Of a DNA stretch of 64,000 nucleotides, positions 1 to 8,005 are shown piece after piece. The notes beneath the pieces were generated by a model, which ran no database searches, was not told the DNA's origin, and worked only from the letters and a program-made list of their open reading frames with translations. A program made the position numbers and the translations under genes. Source of the DNA: Candidatus Soleaferrea massiliensis AP7 (GTDB lineage Bacteria; Bacillota; Clostridia; Oscillospirales; Ruminococcaceae); contig NZ_CCYH01000016.1 of assembly GCF_000820765.1 (NCBI RefSeq), positions 1 through 64,000 of the forward strand, written 5' to 3'. How positions within the stretch are numbered: position 1 is the first letter of the stretch; each line of letters starts with the position of its first letter.

Positions 1-30
1 AGGCGGCCGAAGGGGAAAGCGGGATATCAG

Positions 31-270
31 AGGGGATTTTCAAGGGGGCCATCTGGCTAGGAGCGGCACAGTGTATGGCCCCCTTGAACGGCCTTTCTTG
101 GTTACTTCTTTGGCCGCGCAAAGAAGTAACGACCACACAGCCAAGTGGCTCTTGGCAAACAACGTGAACCCGCTGAGATACAGTGGTACAACAACCACCT
201 TGCCAAGGTGGCATGGCAACCTCAGCGAGATCACTGCGCCACAGTGGTACAACAACCATCCAACCAAAAG
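31..270. repeat. Dispersed repeat, copy A
   Basis: This non-coding stretch shares an ordered set of blocks with 10643-10870. The blocks are a GC-rich hairpin (CAAGGGGGCCAT pairing with ATGGCCCCCTTG), the bridge GAACGGCCTTTCTTG, and a second hairpin (GTTACTTCTTTG pairing with CAAAGAAGTAAC). After these come diverged pieces containing CAGTGGTACAACAACCA. No convincing reading frame is present. The rest of 1-369 holds only the terminator of the next gene. Confidence 0.7.
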
Positions 271-316
271 CGCACCAAGAAAAAAGCAAACATACTCCAC
301 GAAGATGTCAAAATAA

Positions 317-350
317 AAAAGCGATGAACGAAGAATCGTTCATCGCTTTT
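317..350 (-). terminator. Intrinsic terminator of the NSS transporter gene
   Basis: GCGATGAACGA and TCGTTCATCGC form an 11-bp stem around a 4-nt loop. On the minus strand a run of T follows, just after the transporter stop codon. Confidence 0.85.
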
Positions 351-369
351 GCTGTGCCGATATAAACCC

Positions 370-1731
370 TTACAGGGTAATAATCCCCAGATTGGACAGA
401 ATCGAAGACACCAGAACCGCGAGGATCGCGATCGGCGCCACATATTTGACCATGACGTTGAACAGCTTTTCCCTTCTGAATTTGGAGGAAAGCTTGACCT
501 CGTCGGAAATCGACTTGACGCCGATGACCCAGCCGATAAACAGGCAGGTCGCAATGGCGCCCAGCGGCATCAATACCGCGTTGGTGAGGAAGTCGCAGAA
601 GGTCAGGAAGTCCATGCCGAAGATCGTAAAGGACGACCAGATTCCATTTCCAAGCGAGGATGGAATGCCGATGACAAACACGATGAGTCCAAGAATCAGA
701 CATGCCTTGACACGGCTCACCTTAAACCGGTCGCAGACGCTGGCCACAATGACCTCCAGCAGGGACATGGCGGAGGTAAGCGCCGCAAACAATACCATCA
801 GGAAGAACAGCGCGCCGATCAGATCGCCCATCGGCATGCTGTCGAAAACCTTCGGCAGGGTGTTGAACATCAGTCCAGGACCCTGGCCAAGCTCGGTCTG
901 AGAGCCGCCGGAGAACGCAAAGACAGCCGGAATGATCATCAGGCCTGCCAGGAGCGCAACGCCGGTGTCGAAGATCTCGATATGGGAAACAGCCTTTTCC
1001 ATATCCTCTTCCTTTTTGACATAGGAACCGTAGGTGATCATGATGCCCATCGCCAGCGACAGGGAATAGAAGACCTGTCCCAGCGCGGCCAGCACGCCTT
1101 CGACGGAGAATTTCGAGAAGTCCGGGATCAGGAAGTATTTTACGCCTTCCATCGCGCCCGGCTGCGTCATGGTATAGACGGCAATGACAATCGAAAGGAT
1201 GATCAATGTCGGCATCAGCACCTTGTTGACGCGCTCAATGCCCTTTTTGACGCCGTTCAGGACAACGGCCAGAATCGCGATGATAAACAGCGCCTGCCAG
1301 ATCAGCGGTTCAAACGGCTGGCCGATAAACCCGCTGAAGAACCCGTCGGTCGCCGCGCCCGCTCCGTTTCCGGTTGCGAAGGTGAACAGGTACTTGGCGA
1401 CCCATCCGCCGATAACGTTGTAGTAGCCGACAATGATGGTGGCCACAGCCACGGCCACAATGCCAATGATGGTGTACTTTTTGTTGAGCTTCTTGAATGC
1501 AAAGATCGGGCTAAGCTGTGTCTTGCGTCCGATGGCGATCTCCGCCATCATGATGGTGAATCCCAAGGTTACCACAAAGATGATGTAGGTCAGCAGGAAA
1601 GCGCCGCCGCCGTATTTTGCAGCAAGGTACGGGAAGCGCCAGATATTTCCAAGTCCGACCGCCGAGCCGGCTGCCGCAAGGACAAAGCCCAGCTTGCTTG
1701 AGAATACACCTCGTTTTTCTTGAGTGCTCAT
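370..1731 (-). CDS. Sodium-dependent transporter, NSS (SNF) family
   Basis: This 453-residue inner-membrane protein is a neurotransmitter:sodium symporter family member, which couples Na+ entry to uptake of an amino acid or amine. The N-terminus has the family signature GSAVGLGNIWRFPYLA followed by a KYGGGAF segment, which in the family forms part of TM1 and the Na+/substrate site. About eleven to twelve hydrophobic segments follow. The ATG at 1731 is chosen because GGGGAG lies just upstream; an in-frame start at 1770 would add 13 residues and has no such site. It stands alone, with its own terminator. The substrate cannot be told from sequence. Confidence 0.9.
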   Translation of the reverse strand: MSTQEKRGVFSSKLGFVLAAAGSAVGLGNIWRFPYLAAKYGGGAFLLTYIIFVVTLGFTIMMAEIAIGRKTQLSPIFAFKKLNKKYTIIGIVAVAVATIIVGYYNVIGGWVAKYLFTFATGNGAGAATDGFFSGFIGQPFEPLIWQALFIIAILAVVLNGVKKGIERVNKVLMPTLIILSIVIAVYTMTQPGAMEGVKYFLIPDFSKFSVEGVLAALGQVFYSLSLAMGIMITYGSYVKKEEDMEKAVSHIEIFDTGVALLAGLMIIPAVFAFSGGSQTELGQGPGLMFNTLPKVFDSMPMGDLIGALFFLMVLFAALTSAMSLLEVIVASVCDRFKVSRVKACLILGLIVFVIGIPSSLGNGIWSSFTIFGMDFLTFCDFLTNAVLMPLGAIATCLFIGWVIGVKSISDEVKLSSKFRREKLFNVMVKYVAPIAILAVLVSSILSNLGIITL

Positions 1732-2030
1732 GAAATCTCCCCTTCGTATAAAGTTCGCCTTTTTATTCATACATTATATCAAATATGATGCAGGAAATCA
1801 ATCACAAAAACGAGTTTATTCCGGGAAATCTGTGGAATTTGGCGGATATTTGAGAAATTATGGCGTGTAAATAAGGATAACTTTTGAAGCTTGTGAAAGA
1901 AAAGACGATAGAAACGGCATACTCCTCTCTGGTATTGGCGAAAAAGACGGAGATTATGCAGGTTCCGGATTCGGCGGAATGCACCGATATCCGGCAGCAG
2001 CCTGTCCCGCGCTTTGCGATTTTGTACCGT

Positions 2031-2780
2031 TCAGCGGATGCCGGCCAGATCCTTCACCACCTCAGAGGCGGCGATCAGTCCCGCGACTGAGGGGACGAAC
2101 GCGCAGCTTCCCGGAATCTGGCGTTTCCGCTGCCCGAAAGCGGCGCTGCCGGAAGCATCCGTACCGCTGGACAGCTCTTCGGAGGCGGCAGGCTTGAGCG
2201 CCTCTTCTTTGGAATAAACCACCTTTACGTGCTGGATGCCGCGTTTTTTGAGTTCCCGCCGCATCACCCGCGCCAATGGACAGACGCTGGTTTTTGAAAT
2301 ATCCGTCACCTCAAAGGCGGTCGGGTCCAGTTTGTTCCCGGCTCCCATGCAGCTGATGACCGGCACGCCGTACTTCTTTGCCTGTTCAATTAACAGCAGC
2401 TTCGAGGATACCGTGTCGATGGCATCCACAATGTAGTCAAGCTGGGAAAAGTCGACGAGCTCCTTGTTGTCGTTCAGATAGAAACAGGGATACACATCCA
2501 CCTGCGCGCGCGGATTGATGTCATAGATGCGCTGCTTCATAACATCGACCTTCTTCCTGCCGATGGTGGAATGCAGCGCAATCAGCTGCCGGTTTAAATT
2601 GGTCATCGATACCACATCGTTGTCAATCAGATGAAACTGTCCGACCCCGCTGCGTGCGAGCGCTTCGGCCGTAAACGATCCCACGCCGCCGATGCCGAAG
2701 ACGGCCACACGGCTTTTTTGCAGCCGCGTCAGCGCCTCTTCGCCCATCAGCAGGCCGGTTCTGGAGAATTCATGGAACAT
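2031..2780 (-). CDS. tcdA: tRNA threonylcarbamoyladenosine dehydratase
   Basis: This 249-residue E1-like ATP-dependent enzyme belongs to the TcdA/CsdL (YgdL) family, which converts t6A37 of ANN-decoding tRNAs to the cyclic form ct6A. The start FSRTGLLMGEEAL and the nucleotide-binding loop VFGIGGVGSF are characteristic. They are followed by the DNDVV acidic motif, NLNRQL, and a C-terminal region with KTSVCPLARVMR. The ATG at 2780 is preferred over the one at 2789 because AGAAAGG lies 9 nt before it and abuts the other. A variable insert rich in Ser/Ala sits near residues 200-215. It is a stand-alone gene. Confidence 0.9.
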   Translation of the reverse strand: MFHEFSRTGLLMGEEALTRLQKSRVAVFGIGGVGSFTAEALARSGVGQFHLIDNDVVSMTNLNRQLIALHSTIGRKKVDVMKQRIYDINPRAQVDVYPCFYLNDNKELVDFSQLDYIVDAIDTVSSKLLLIEQAKKYGVPVISCMGAGNKLDPTAFEVTDISKTSVCPLARVMRRELKKRGIQHVKVVYSKEEALKPAASEELSSGTDASGSAAFGQRKRQIPGSCAFVPSVAGLIAASEVVKDLAGIR

Positions 2781-2923
2781 GGCGGTCATCCTTTCTGATA
2801 GTTCCTGTGCAGCAGAATACTTTTCTTATCTTGGTAACCGAAGCAAAAAGCGCTCTGTTTTTGCTCCGGTTATGGATCATCGTCTGCCTGTATAATAGGC
2901 AGATAACAGGAATTTCACCGAAA

Positions 2924-2955
2924 AAAACAGGTGCAGGATTACCTGTACCTGTTTT
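2924..2955 (-). terminator. Intrinsic terminator downstream of the sortase-linked membrane gene
   Basis: AAAACAGGTGCAGG and CCTGTACCTGTTTT pair with one wobble. On the minus strand this is followed by a T run. It ends the three-gene sortase cluster. A smaller dyad (CTGCCT..AGGCAG) lies at 2884-2902. Confidence 0.75.
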
Positions 2956-2988
2956 ATAATTGGCAGAACATACACCTGCATACATCCG

Positions 2989-3858
2989 TCAGTTGTCGTC
3001 GGTTTTGAAATAGACCGGCAGCAGGATGGCAAGCGACAGCACCGTGATGACGATGCCGGTGACCAGCAGAGCGGTAAAGATCGTGCCGAAAACCGCCGCC
3101 AGATAGGTGTACAGCGGTTCAAACCGAATCGGGATGCGGTAGATCATATCGTTTGCAAAGACAAAGGCGGAGATCAGGATGCAGCTTCCGCCGCCGGCTG
3201 TCAGCGCGAACAGGTCATATCGAATCGACCGATGTGCTGAACGGTTCACGACGTGGATCAGCACGATAAACAGGATGAACAGCAGCAGCAGTACGCTTCC
3301 GCCGATATAAAGCGGCGTCTCGAACTTCGGCAGAGTACGGTAGACCTTCAGCATCGCGGAGGGCTGCAGGGAATCCACAAATTTCCGGCCGTATTGCTCG
3401 ACGATCTCTTCCAGATTCTGTTGGACATCGGCTGTGATGGGAATCCCTTTTGCCGTAAGCTCTTCCTTGGCCGCCTCGGTCAGAGCGGACTTGAAGGCGT
3501 CGATATCGGCGTCATACACCTCGCCGTGCAGCGTCGCTTCAATCGACGCGTCGATGTCCTTGCTGACCGTTTCATTGCGCAGGGTGGTTTTGACGGTCTC
3601 TTCGTCAATGCCCAGCCCCAGCCCAATCTCGTTGAGCCCGGAGATGATGGCATTTTTAAAATTTTCGGTGTAATGGGTACCGTCCATGACCGATTCATGG
3701 AAGCTGGTGTTGGCAGCCAGAGAAGCCCCCAGCAGGCAGAGGATCGCGCCTGTCAGGCACAGATAGGCGAGGAATGAGAAGATACCGGAAACTATCCCCT
3801 TGGACCTGGAAACGGGCTTTGCCATAAACGGCGCATTGGTATAAGATCGCTGCAGCAT
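2989..3858 (-). CDS. Membrane protein of the sortase cluster, function unknown
   Basis: No family was recognised for this 289-residue protein. Visible are one hydrophobic segment near residues 25-50, a soluble and probably extracytoplasmic region of about 120 residues rich in Asp/Glu/Lys, and three further hydrophobic segments in the second half. The GTG at 3867 overlaps the ribosome site, so the ATG at 3858 with GGAGG 8 nt upstream is preferred. It lies 15 nt downstream of the sortase gene and is probably co-transcribed with it. A role as accessory or assembly partner of the sortase or its substrate is inference from position only. Confidence 0.8.
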   Translation of the reverse strand: MLQRSYTNAPFMAKPVSRSKGIVSGIFSFLAYLCLTGAILCLLGASLAANTSFHESVMDGTHYTENFKNAIISGLNEIGLGLGIDEETVKTTLRNETVSKDIDASIEATLHGEVYDADIDAFKSALTEAAKEELTAKGIPITADVQQNLEEIVEQYGRKFVDSLQPSAMLKVYRTLPKFETPLYIGGSVLLLLFILFIVLIHVVNRSAHRSIRYDLFALTAGGGSCILISAFVFANDMIYRIPIRFEPLYTYLAAVFGTIFTALLVTGIVITVLSLAILLPVYFKTDDN

Positions 3859-3873
3859 GTGCGGCACCTCCTT

Positions 3874-4581
3874 TTAGGACTGCTGCGCGGCCGCCTTGAT
3901 ACGGGGGCCGGACAGATAGTCAGCATAGACAAAATATCGGTTCGAAACGGTGCCCAGCGCATCAAACGGATAGCAGGTGTACAGGATCAGCTGTTCCCGG
4001 TCTCTGCTCAGCGGATAGGCGTCGGAATCGTTCTTGTCATGGATGGAAACCGAGGATACCTGATACGCATATTGACCATAGGATGTGTCGATCCGGATGA
4101 CGTCCCCTTCCGTGATGTTCTGCAGGCAGTTGAAATAGGTGTTGTTGTGCCCGCCTGCCAGAATGGTTCCGCCATATCCCGGGATAAAGCTGGCGGTGCT
4201 CTGCGCGGCCCCCTCATCGAGCGCGTTCATCGAATCCCCGAAGATCAGCGGCGCGTCCAGCCCGATGCGCGCGCAGGTGATCTGTCCGTAAATTGTCTCA
4301 TAGGACGGAAACTGGATGGAGGACAGCTCCACCGTACCGCTGTCCGTAAGGGCGGTGTTGGCGCTGGAAACGACGCCGGACGCGCTGCCTTCACCACCAT
4401 AGATATCATCGAGCCGGCCGCTGAAGTCCGGCCGCTGTTCGAGCAGGTAGGTATCCGCCAGCTCCAGCGGGTCGCCGATGGTCCATGTGCAGCCCAGATA
4501 GAACAGAGCCCCGCCCAGCAGGATAAAGATCACCGGCGTGAGGATGGACAGCACGATGTTCAGGATTGGATTGCGGTTCAT
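3874..4581 (-). CDS. Sortase, class D-like
   Basis: This 235-residue membrane-anchored cysteine transpeptidase would attach proteins bearing a C-terminal sorting signal to the cell wall. An N-terminal hydrophobic anchor (about residues 8-30) leads to a sortase beta-barrel. The catalytic His is in GTILAGGHNNTYF, the Cys in LILYTCYPFD and the Arg in SNRYFVYA. The TCYPF context is typical of class D enzymes. An in-frame GTG at 4590 exists, but GGAGG is placed 8 nt before the ATG at 4581. The gene follows a candidate substrate gene and precedes a membrane protein, forming a compact cluster. Confidence 0.88.
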   Translation of the reverse strand: MNRNPILNIVLSILTPVIFILLGGALFYLGCTWTIGDPLELADTYLLEQRPDFSGRLDDIYGGEGSASGVVSSANTALTDSGTVELSSIQFPSYETIYGQITCARIGLDAPLIFGDSMNALDEGAAQSTASFIPGYGGTILAGGHNNTYFNCLQNITEGDVIRIDTSYGQYAYQVSSVSIHDKNDSDAYPLSRDREQLILYTCYPFDALGTVSNRYFVYADYLSGPRIKAAAQQS

Positions 4582-4661
4582 GACATACACCTCCGTAAAA
4601 CCGGCGGGCAGATGCTGGATGCCGCCGTGACGCAGTCAAAATGGTTCAGAATAAAATACCA

Positions 4662-4690
4662 GCCCGGTAAACATTCTACCGGGCAGTGTT
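4662..4690 (-). terminator. Hairpin between the candidate sortase substrate and the sortase gene
   Basis: GCCCGGTA and TACCGGGC form an 8-bp stem with a 7-nt loop. On the minus strand it is followed by a T-rich stretch. It may partly terminate, lowering sortase expression relative to the upstream substrate gene. Confidence 0.55.
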
Positions 4691-4704
4691 TTGGGAAGAT
4701 ACGC

Positions 4705-5301
4705 TTAGGAATGAGAAGCCGCCCGTTTCTTTGCGATCAAGCAGACGCCGCCGGCAAGGAGCAGAACGCCGGCGATGCCGGTATACAGCATCCATGCATG
4801 CGAGGAGGCCTGTGTTTCGGAAAGGCCGGTGCTTTTAATGACCTCCCCGGCGGAAAACAGCTCTTTTCCGTTCGCGTCGGTGACCGAAATGTTCTGATCA
4901 TCCACAGCCAGCTTGAAGCCAAGCGCCTTGAGGGCACGCTGTGCGCTTGCAAAAAGCGCGTCCTGATCATCCTTCGGCATGTCGGTCAAGCCTTCAAAAT
5001 AGAAATCCCCGTCTTTAACAAGGTACTGCGCGTTGCGCGACAGGATTTCCTTCATGATGTCCAGTTCGGCCAAAACGGTATCCGCCTGTGCTTCGCTGAT
5101 GTCGTTGGCCAGAAAGAAGTTTTCGGCCGTGTTTCGGTATGTCTGATCGATGGATACGGTGATGCTGCCGATGGTATAGGGTGCGTCCAATTGATCGAGT
5201 ATGCGCTGTTCAGCGCTGTTGATACCGGCCGCAAAAACGGTGCCGGCACAGGATGCCGTCACCATTCCTGCCGATAACAACCCAATGAGGAATTTTTTCA
5301 T
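4705..5301 (-). CDS. Secreted protein with C-terminal anchor, likely sortase substrate
   Basis: This 198-residue protein starts with a signal peptide (Lys-Lys, hydrophobic core, cleavage near VFAAG). A soluble domain of about 130 residues follows, which I do not recognise. The C-terminus has the architecture of a cell-wall sorting signal: a short motif LSETQ, then SSHAWMLYTGIAGVLLLAGG and the basic tail KKR. LSETQ replaces the usual LPxTG. Because the gene sits directly upstream of a class D-like sortase, it is probably its dedicated substrate (inference). The ATG at 5313 is too close to GGGAG, so the ATG at 5301 is used. Confidence 0.78.
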   Translation of the reverse strand: MKKFLIGLLSAGMVTASCAGTVFAAGINSAEQRILDQLDAPYTIGSITVSIDQTYRNTAENFFLANDISEAQADTVLAELDIMKEILSRNAQYLVKDGDFYFEGLTDMPKDDQDALFASAQRALKALGFKLAVDDQNISVTDANGKELFSAGEVIKSTGLSETQASSHAWMLYTGIAGVLLLAGGVCLIAKKRAASHS

Positions 5302-5521
5302 AGATTTTACCATCTCCCATCCAATTCGTTTAGATAATATGTCGAATCTTTTCCTATCTTATCACAGATATCGGCACAAGTAAAGCTGAAATTATGAGTC
5401 TTTTATCACGGAACTTGAAATTCTGCAGGATGAAAGAAAAGTTTGTCTTTCAAAATGAAATACATATATCGTCTGCGATTGATGCAATAATAATTATATT
5501 ACTATTGCATTGCGGGGTGAT

Positions 5522-5800
5522 ATGATGAGAAAATTTAGAATTCCTGCAATCCCTTCTACGACCAGTAAGTCCATTCGTTTTCCCAACAGCTTAATTGAAG
5601 AGGTGGAAGCTGCCATTGTGGGCAAGGACAGTACCTTTTCGGCGTTTGTGATTGGTGCAACGAGATGGGCGTTGGATAATTTGGACGATGGAGAAACCAT
5701 GCCGTTTTATGAAAAGGGCCGGTCGCGTCACAATCCTGAGCAGGCCGGTCAAGGACTGTCAGACATCAAAGAAGAGGAACCTGGACAAAAGGAGCTGTAA
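5522..5800 (+). CDS. Small ribbon-helix-helix-like protein
   Basis: This 92-residue protein has the core PSTTSKSIRFPNSLIEEVEAAI followed by FSAFVIGATRWAL. The pattern is a short beta strand then two helices, as in Arc/MetJ-type regulators. The charged tail after residue 65 looks disordered. GGGGTGAT precedes tandem ATG codons at 5522 and 5525; either could start. The stop is 3 nt before the CpsC-like gene, so the three genes to 7340 probably form one operon, with this protein possibly its regulator (inference). The upstream region 5302-5521 is AT-rich and is the only obvious promoter space. Confidence 0.7.
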   Translation: MMRKFRIPAIPSTTSKSIRFPNSLIEEVEAAIVGKDSTFSAFVIGATRWALDNLDDGETMPFYEKGRSRHNPEQAGQGLSDIKEEEPGQKEL

Positions 5801-5803
5801 CGG

Positions 5804-6517
5804 ATGGAACGGATGAATCTGGACAGGGTGGTCCGCCTGCTGATAGGAAAGGCATGGCTGATCTTCGTCTGCAGCGCGGTCTGCGCCGCGCTTGGATTTA
5901 CGGCGGCCAGGCTGATACCCGCGCAGTATACCGCATCGATGACCATGTATGTCGCGGCGGGCGCGGATGCGCTCGAGGGCCACAAGGCCGGCGACCTGTC
6001 ACTGTCCCAAAGGCTGATGGATTCCTGCATGGTGGTCATGCGGAGCCGGTCGGTTATGGAAGAGGTCGCGCAGGATTCCCATCTCGGCTACACAGCCGAT
6101 GAGGTCCGCTCGATGACGCGGTTTGTCCCGGTACAGGACACCGAGTTCTTCACCGTGTCGGTAACCGGGCAGGATCCGCAGGATGTGCGTGCCATCGCGG
6201 ATGCGTTCGGCGCCGTACTGCCCGAAGAGGTGATGCGGATTTACGCCGACGGCACCGTCAAGGTGCTCGAGGACGCGGCGACACCGGCACAGCCCTCGTT
6301 CCCGGACCAGAAAAGCTTTGCGCTGCTGGGCTTTGTGGCGGGATTTGTGCTGTCGGTGCTCGGTGTTCTGCTGGCGGGCAGGTTCCAGCGGTTTCTTCGC
6401 GAGCCGCAGGAGCTGGAACAGCAGTTTGAACTGGAGCTGGTCGCAGTTGTTGAAAATCCGCCGGCATCCAAAACGGACAGCCACGGTATGGAGCAAAGCG
6501 GCCGGGAAAGGCGGTGA
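5804..6517 (+). CDS. CpsC/Wzz-like chain-length determinant (BY-kinase adaptor half)
   Basis: This 237-residue protein has the topology of the membrane adaptor of polysaccharide co-polymerases. TM1 is near residues 15-38, followed by an external loop starting AQYTASMTMYVAAG. TM2 is near 168-190 and is preceded by the Pro-containing segment TPAQPSFPDQK. In Gram-positive bacteria such adaptors activate a separate cytoplasmic tyrosine kinase and control exopolysaccharide length. The partner follows 4 nt later. Unusually, no glycosyltransferase, flippase or polymerase gene is nearby, so a role in capsule synthesis is not supported by context. Confidence 0.78.
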   Translation: MERMNLDRVVRLLIGKAWLIFVCSAVCAALGFTAARLIPAQYTASMTMYVAAGADALEGHKAGDLSLSQRLMDSCMVVMRSRSVMEEVAQDSHLGYTADEVRSMTRFVPVQDTEFFTVSVTGQDPQDVRAIADAFGAVLPEEVMRIYADGTVKVLEDAATPAQPSFPDQKSFALLGFVAGFVLSVLGVLLAGRFQRFLREPQELEQQFELELVAVVENPPASKTDSHGMEQSGRERR

Positions 6518-6521
6518 CGGA

Positions 6522-7340
6522 ATGCTGACGGAAAAAGACAGACAGGCCTCCATGAAGGCTGGTTCCCGGATTCAGCAGGATGATGGGACCATCGGTGCAG
6601 AACGCGGTAATGCACAGCGGGATGATGGGGATGCCGGTGCGGAACGCGGCAATATACAGCAGAAAGAGAGATGGCGTTCTTTCCGAGAACAGCTTCGGAA
6701 TGCCGAAAAGCATCAGGCGTCTGAGAACAGCGAAGCAAAGCATCAACTTGAATCGGTGCCGGCATCCATCCAAGGAGAGCGAAAAGAGGATGCATGGCCC
6801 GATGAATGGTTACAGGCATACAGACAGGCAGCAGACCGCCTGATTCCGAGGATGCTGAAAAGAAAAACACTGTTTCTCTGCCATATATCCAAAGATGACC
6901 GGGATGTATCCTGCTTAGCCGCCGCGCTTGCCCAAGCGGGTCTGCGGATGCTGTTGGTAGAAGCCAATATCCTGCGTGAAGCGGATGACCCGGTTGCCGC
7001 CCGATATCATCATACGGGGAATGGACAGGATACCTGCCAGACAGAGCACGAAGGCCTGGATATCGCTGTATTGCCAAGTGTGCGGGAGTCCCTGCAGGCA
7101 TATACCCGTTTGTACAGCCTGGCAGACGATCTCGAAGGCTGGGAGCAGAGGTATGATGGGATCCTGATTCAGCTGCCCGCATCGGATGCGTTGGCGGAGA
7201 TGCCATCCTTTTTGTCAGGACGGGACGTGCTGTTCGCTGTGAGGAAGGGAAAGACACGCTGCCGAGCGTTAAAGCAGGCCGTACAGCGTGTGCGGGAAGC
7301 CGGTGCCGCCTGGATGGGCGCGCTGTTTTTGACCCAGTAG
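6522..7340 (+). CDS. Degenerate CpsD/BY-kinase-like ATPase homologue
   Basis: This 272-residue protein occupies the slot of the tyrosine-kinase partner of the preceding adaptor. Residues 1-95 are charged, low complexity and contain an imperfect duplication (IGAERGN / AGAERGN). The remainder keeps the fold pattern of BY-kinases: KTLFLCHIS, then ALAQAGLRMLLVEAN, then a later GLDIAVLP. Where a kinase has a Walker A of the type PGEGKST there is KDDRDVS, and the Walker A' Asp-Ala-Asp is Glu-Ala-Asn. No Tyr cluster is seen at the C-terminus. It is probably a non-catalytic pseudokinase, or a gene losing function. The ATG at 6522 follows GGCGGTGACGG. Confidence 0.65.
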   Translation: MLTEKDRQASMKAGSRIQQDDGTIGAERGNAQRDDGDAGAERGNIQQKERWRSFREQLRNAEKHQASENSEAKHQLESVPASIQGERKEDAWPDEWLQAYRQAADRLIPRMLKRKTLFLCHISKDDRDVSCLAAALAQAGLRMLLVEANILREADDPVAARYHHTGNGQDTCQTEHEGLDIAVLPSVRESLQAYTRLYSLADDLEGWEQRYDGILIQLPASDALAEMPSFLSGRDVLFAVRKGKTRCRALKQAVQRVREAGAAWMGALFLTQ

Positions 7341-7629
7341 AGCGGTTAAACTTGAACATTCCGGATTTTGGATGTTGAAAAGTGGATAGATAGGGGCAAA
7401 TTGGGCCAAAATCGTAGAATTTTTCTATAAAGTCCGTAGAATATTACATGTACATCTCTTTGCATCTGTGATACAATTTAAACATCAGATCAGGGAAGAA
7501 CAGACACAGAAAACCGCGTGACAGGCGGTGCGGCGTGGATAAGCCCCGATCGTCAAAATCGAGTAAAAGTACATATATAGATGATCCTTTTTTTCATTTT
7601 TTCCTAATTTCTGGTTTTTACAAGGTAAC

Positions 7630-7671
7630 CGAGACAAAAGGAGGTACATCGATGTACCTCCTTTTGTCTCG
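7630..7671. repeat. 42-bp perfect palindrome
   Basis: Each half is 21 bases and the two halves are exact reverse complements with no spacer (centre ACATC|GATGT). AGGAGGTACATC therefore occurs on both strands. It could act as a terminator hairpin, an operator or a recombination site. No T run follows closely. Confidence 0.85.
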
Positions 7672-7871
7672 TCTGAATTAAACTTGATTTGGTTTATTGA
7701 TTTTTACGGATTATAGAAAACAATTCTCCGTATATGATATGAAGGAAAAAAGCGGCATAGATCCAGATGTCAGTTTGTTGTGACATGAAACGCATCTTCC
7801 TTCTGGAGTCTTCCATGCCGGTCCGAGCTTCTGTCAGGGCGGGAAAAAGAAAGTGTTCGCGGCCTGTTAAA

Positions 7872-7907
7872 GAAAGGGTATTTTCACGTTCGTGAAAATA
7901 CCCTTTC
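7872..7907. repeat. Inverted repeat, 17-bp arms, 2-nt loop
   Basis: GAAAGGGTATTTTCACG and its exact reverse complement flank TT. The stem is AT-rich in the middle and has no T tail on either side. Confidence 0.8.
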
Positions 7908-8005
7908 ATATGATTAAGGCGATAGATTTATTTAAAGAAATCCCTGCCTGAGGGAAGATGGGCGGTTCAACGCCTGCTTCATACCCTTGGGAGAGGTCCC
8001 GCAGT

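Larger units (their letters stand above)
7341..8005. other. Intergenic region with two long palindromes
   Basis: No gene was found in these 665 bases. They hold small hairpins around 7520-7560 (ACCGC..GCGGT), a 42-bp perfect palindrome (7630-7671) and a second inverted repeat (7872-7907), each listed separately. Confidence 0.7.

Noticed and set aside
349-1701. Long plus-strand reading frame opposite the transporter
   Set aside because: Composition is that of an antisense shadow; the minus strand encodes a clear NSS transporter across the same bases.
3859-5277. Long plus-strand frame opposite sortase and its substrate
   Set aside because: It runs antisense to two well-supported genes with signal peptides and a sortase active site, and has no protein-like motifs.
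7495-7635. Possible GEMM (c-di-GMP-I) riboswitch: CACAGAAAACC, a short stem, AAGCC and a later GGTAACCGA
   Set aside because: Some segments recall the aptamer core, but the GGACGCAAAGCC block, the tetraloop/receptor pair and the P1 stem could not be aligned, and no gene follows on the plus strand.
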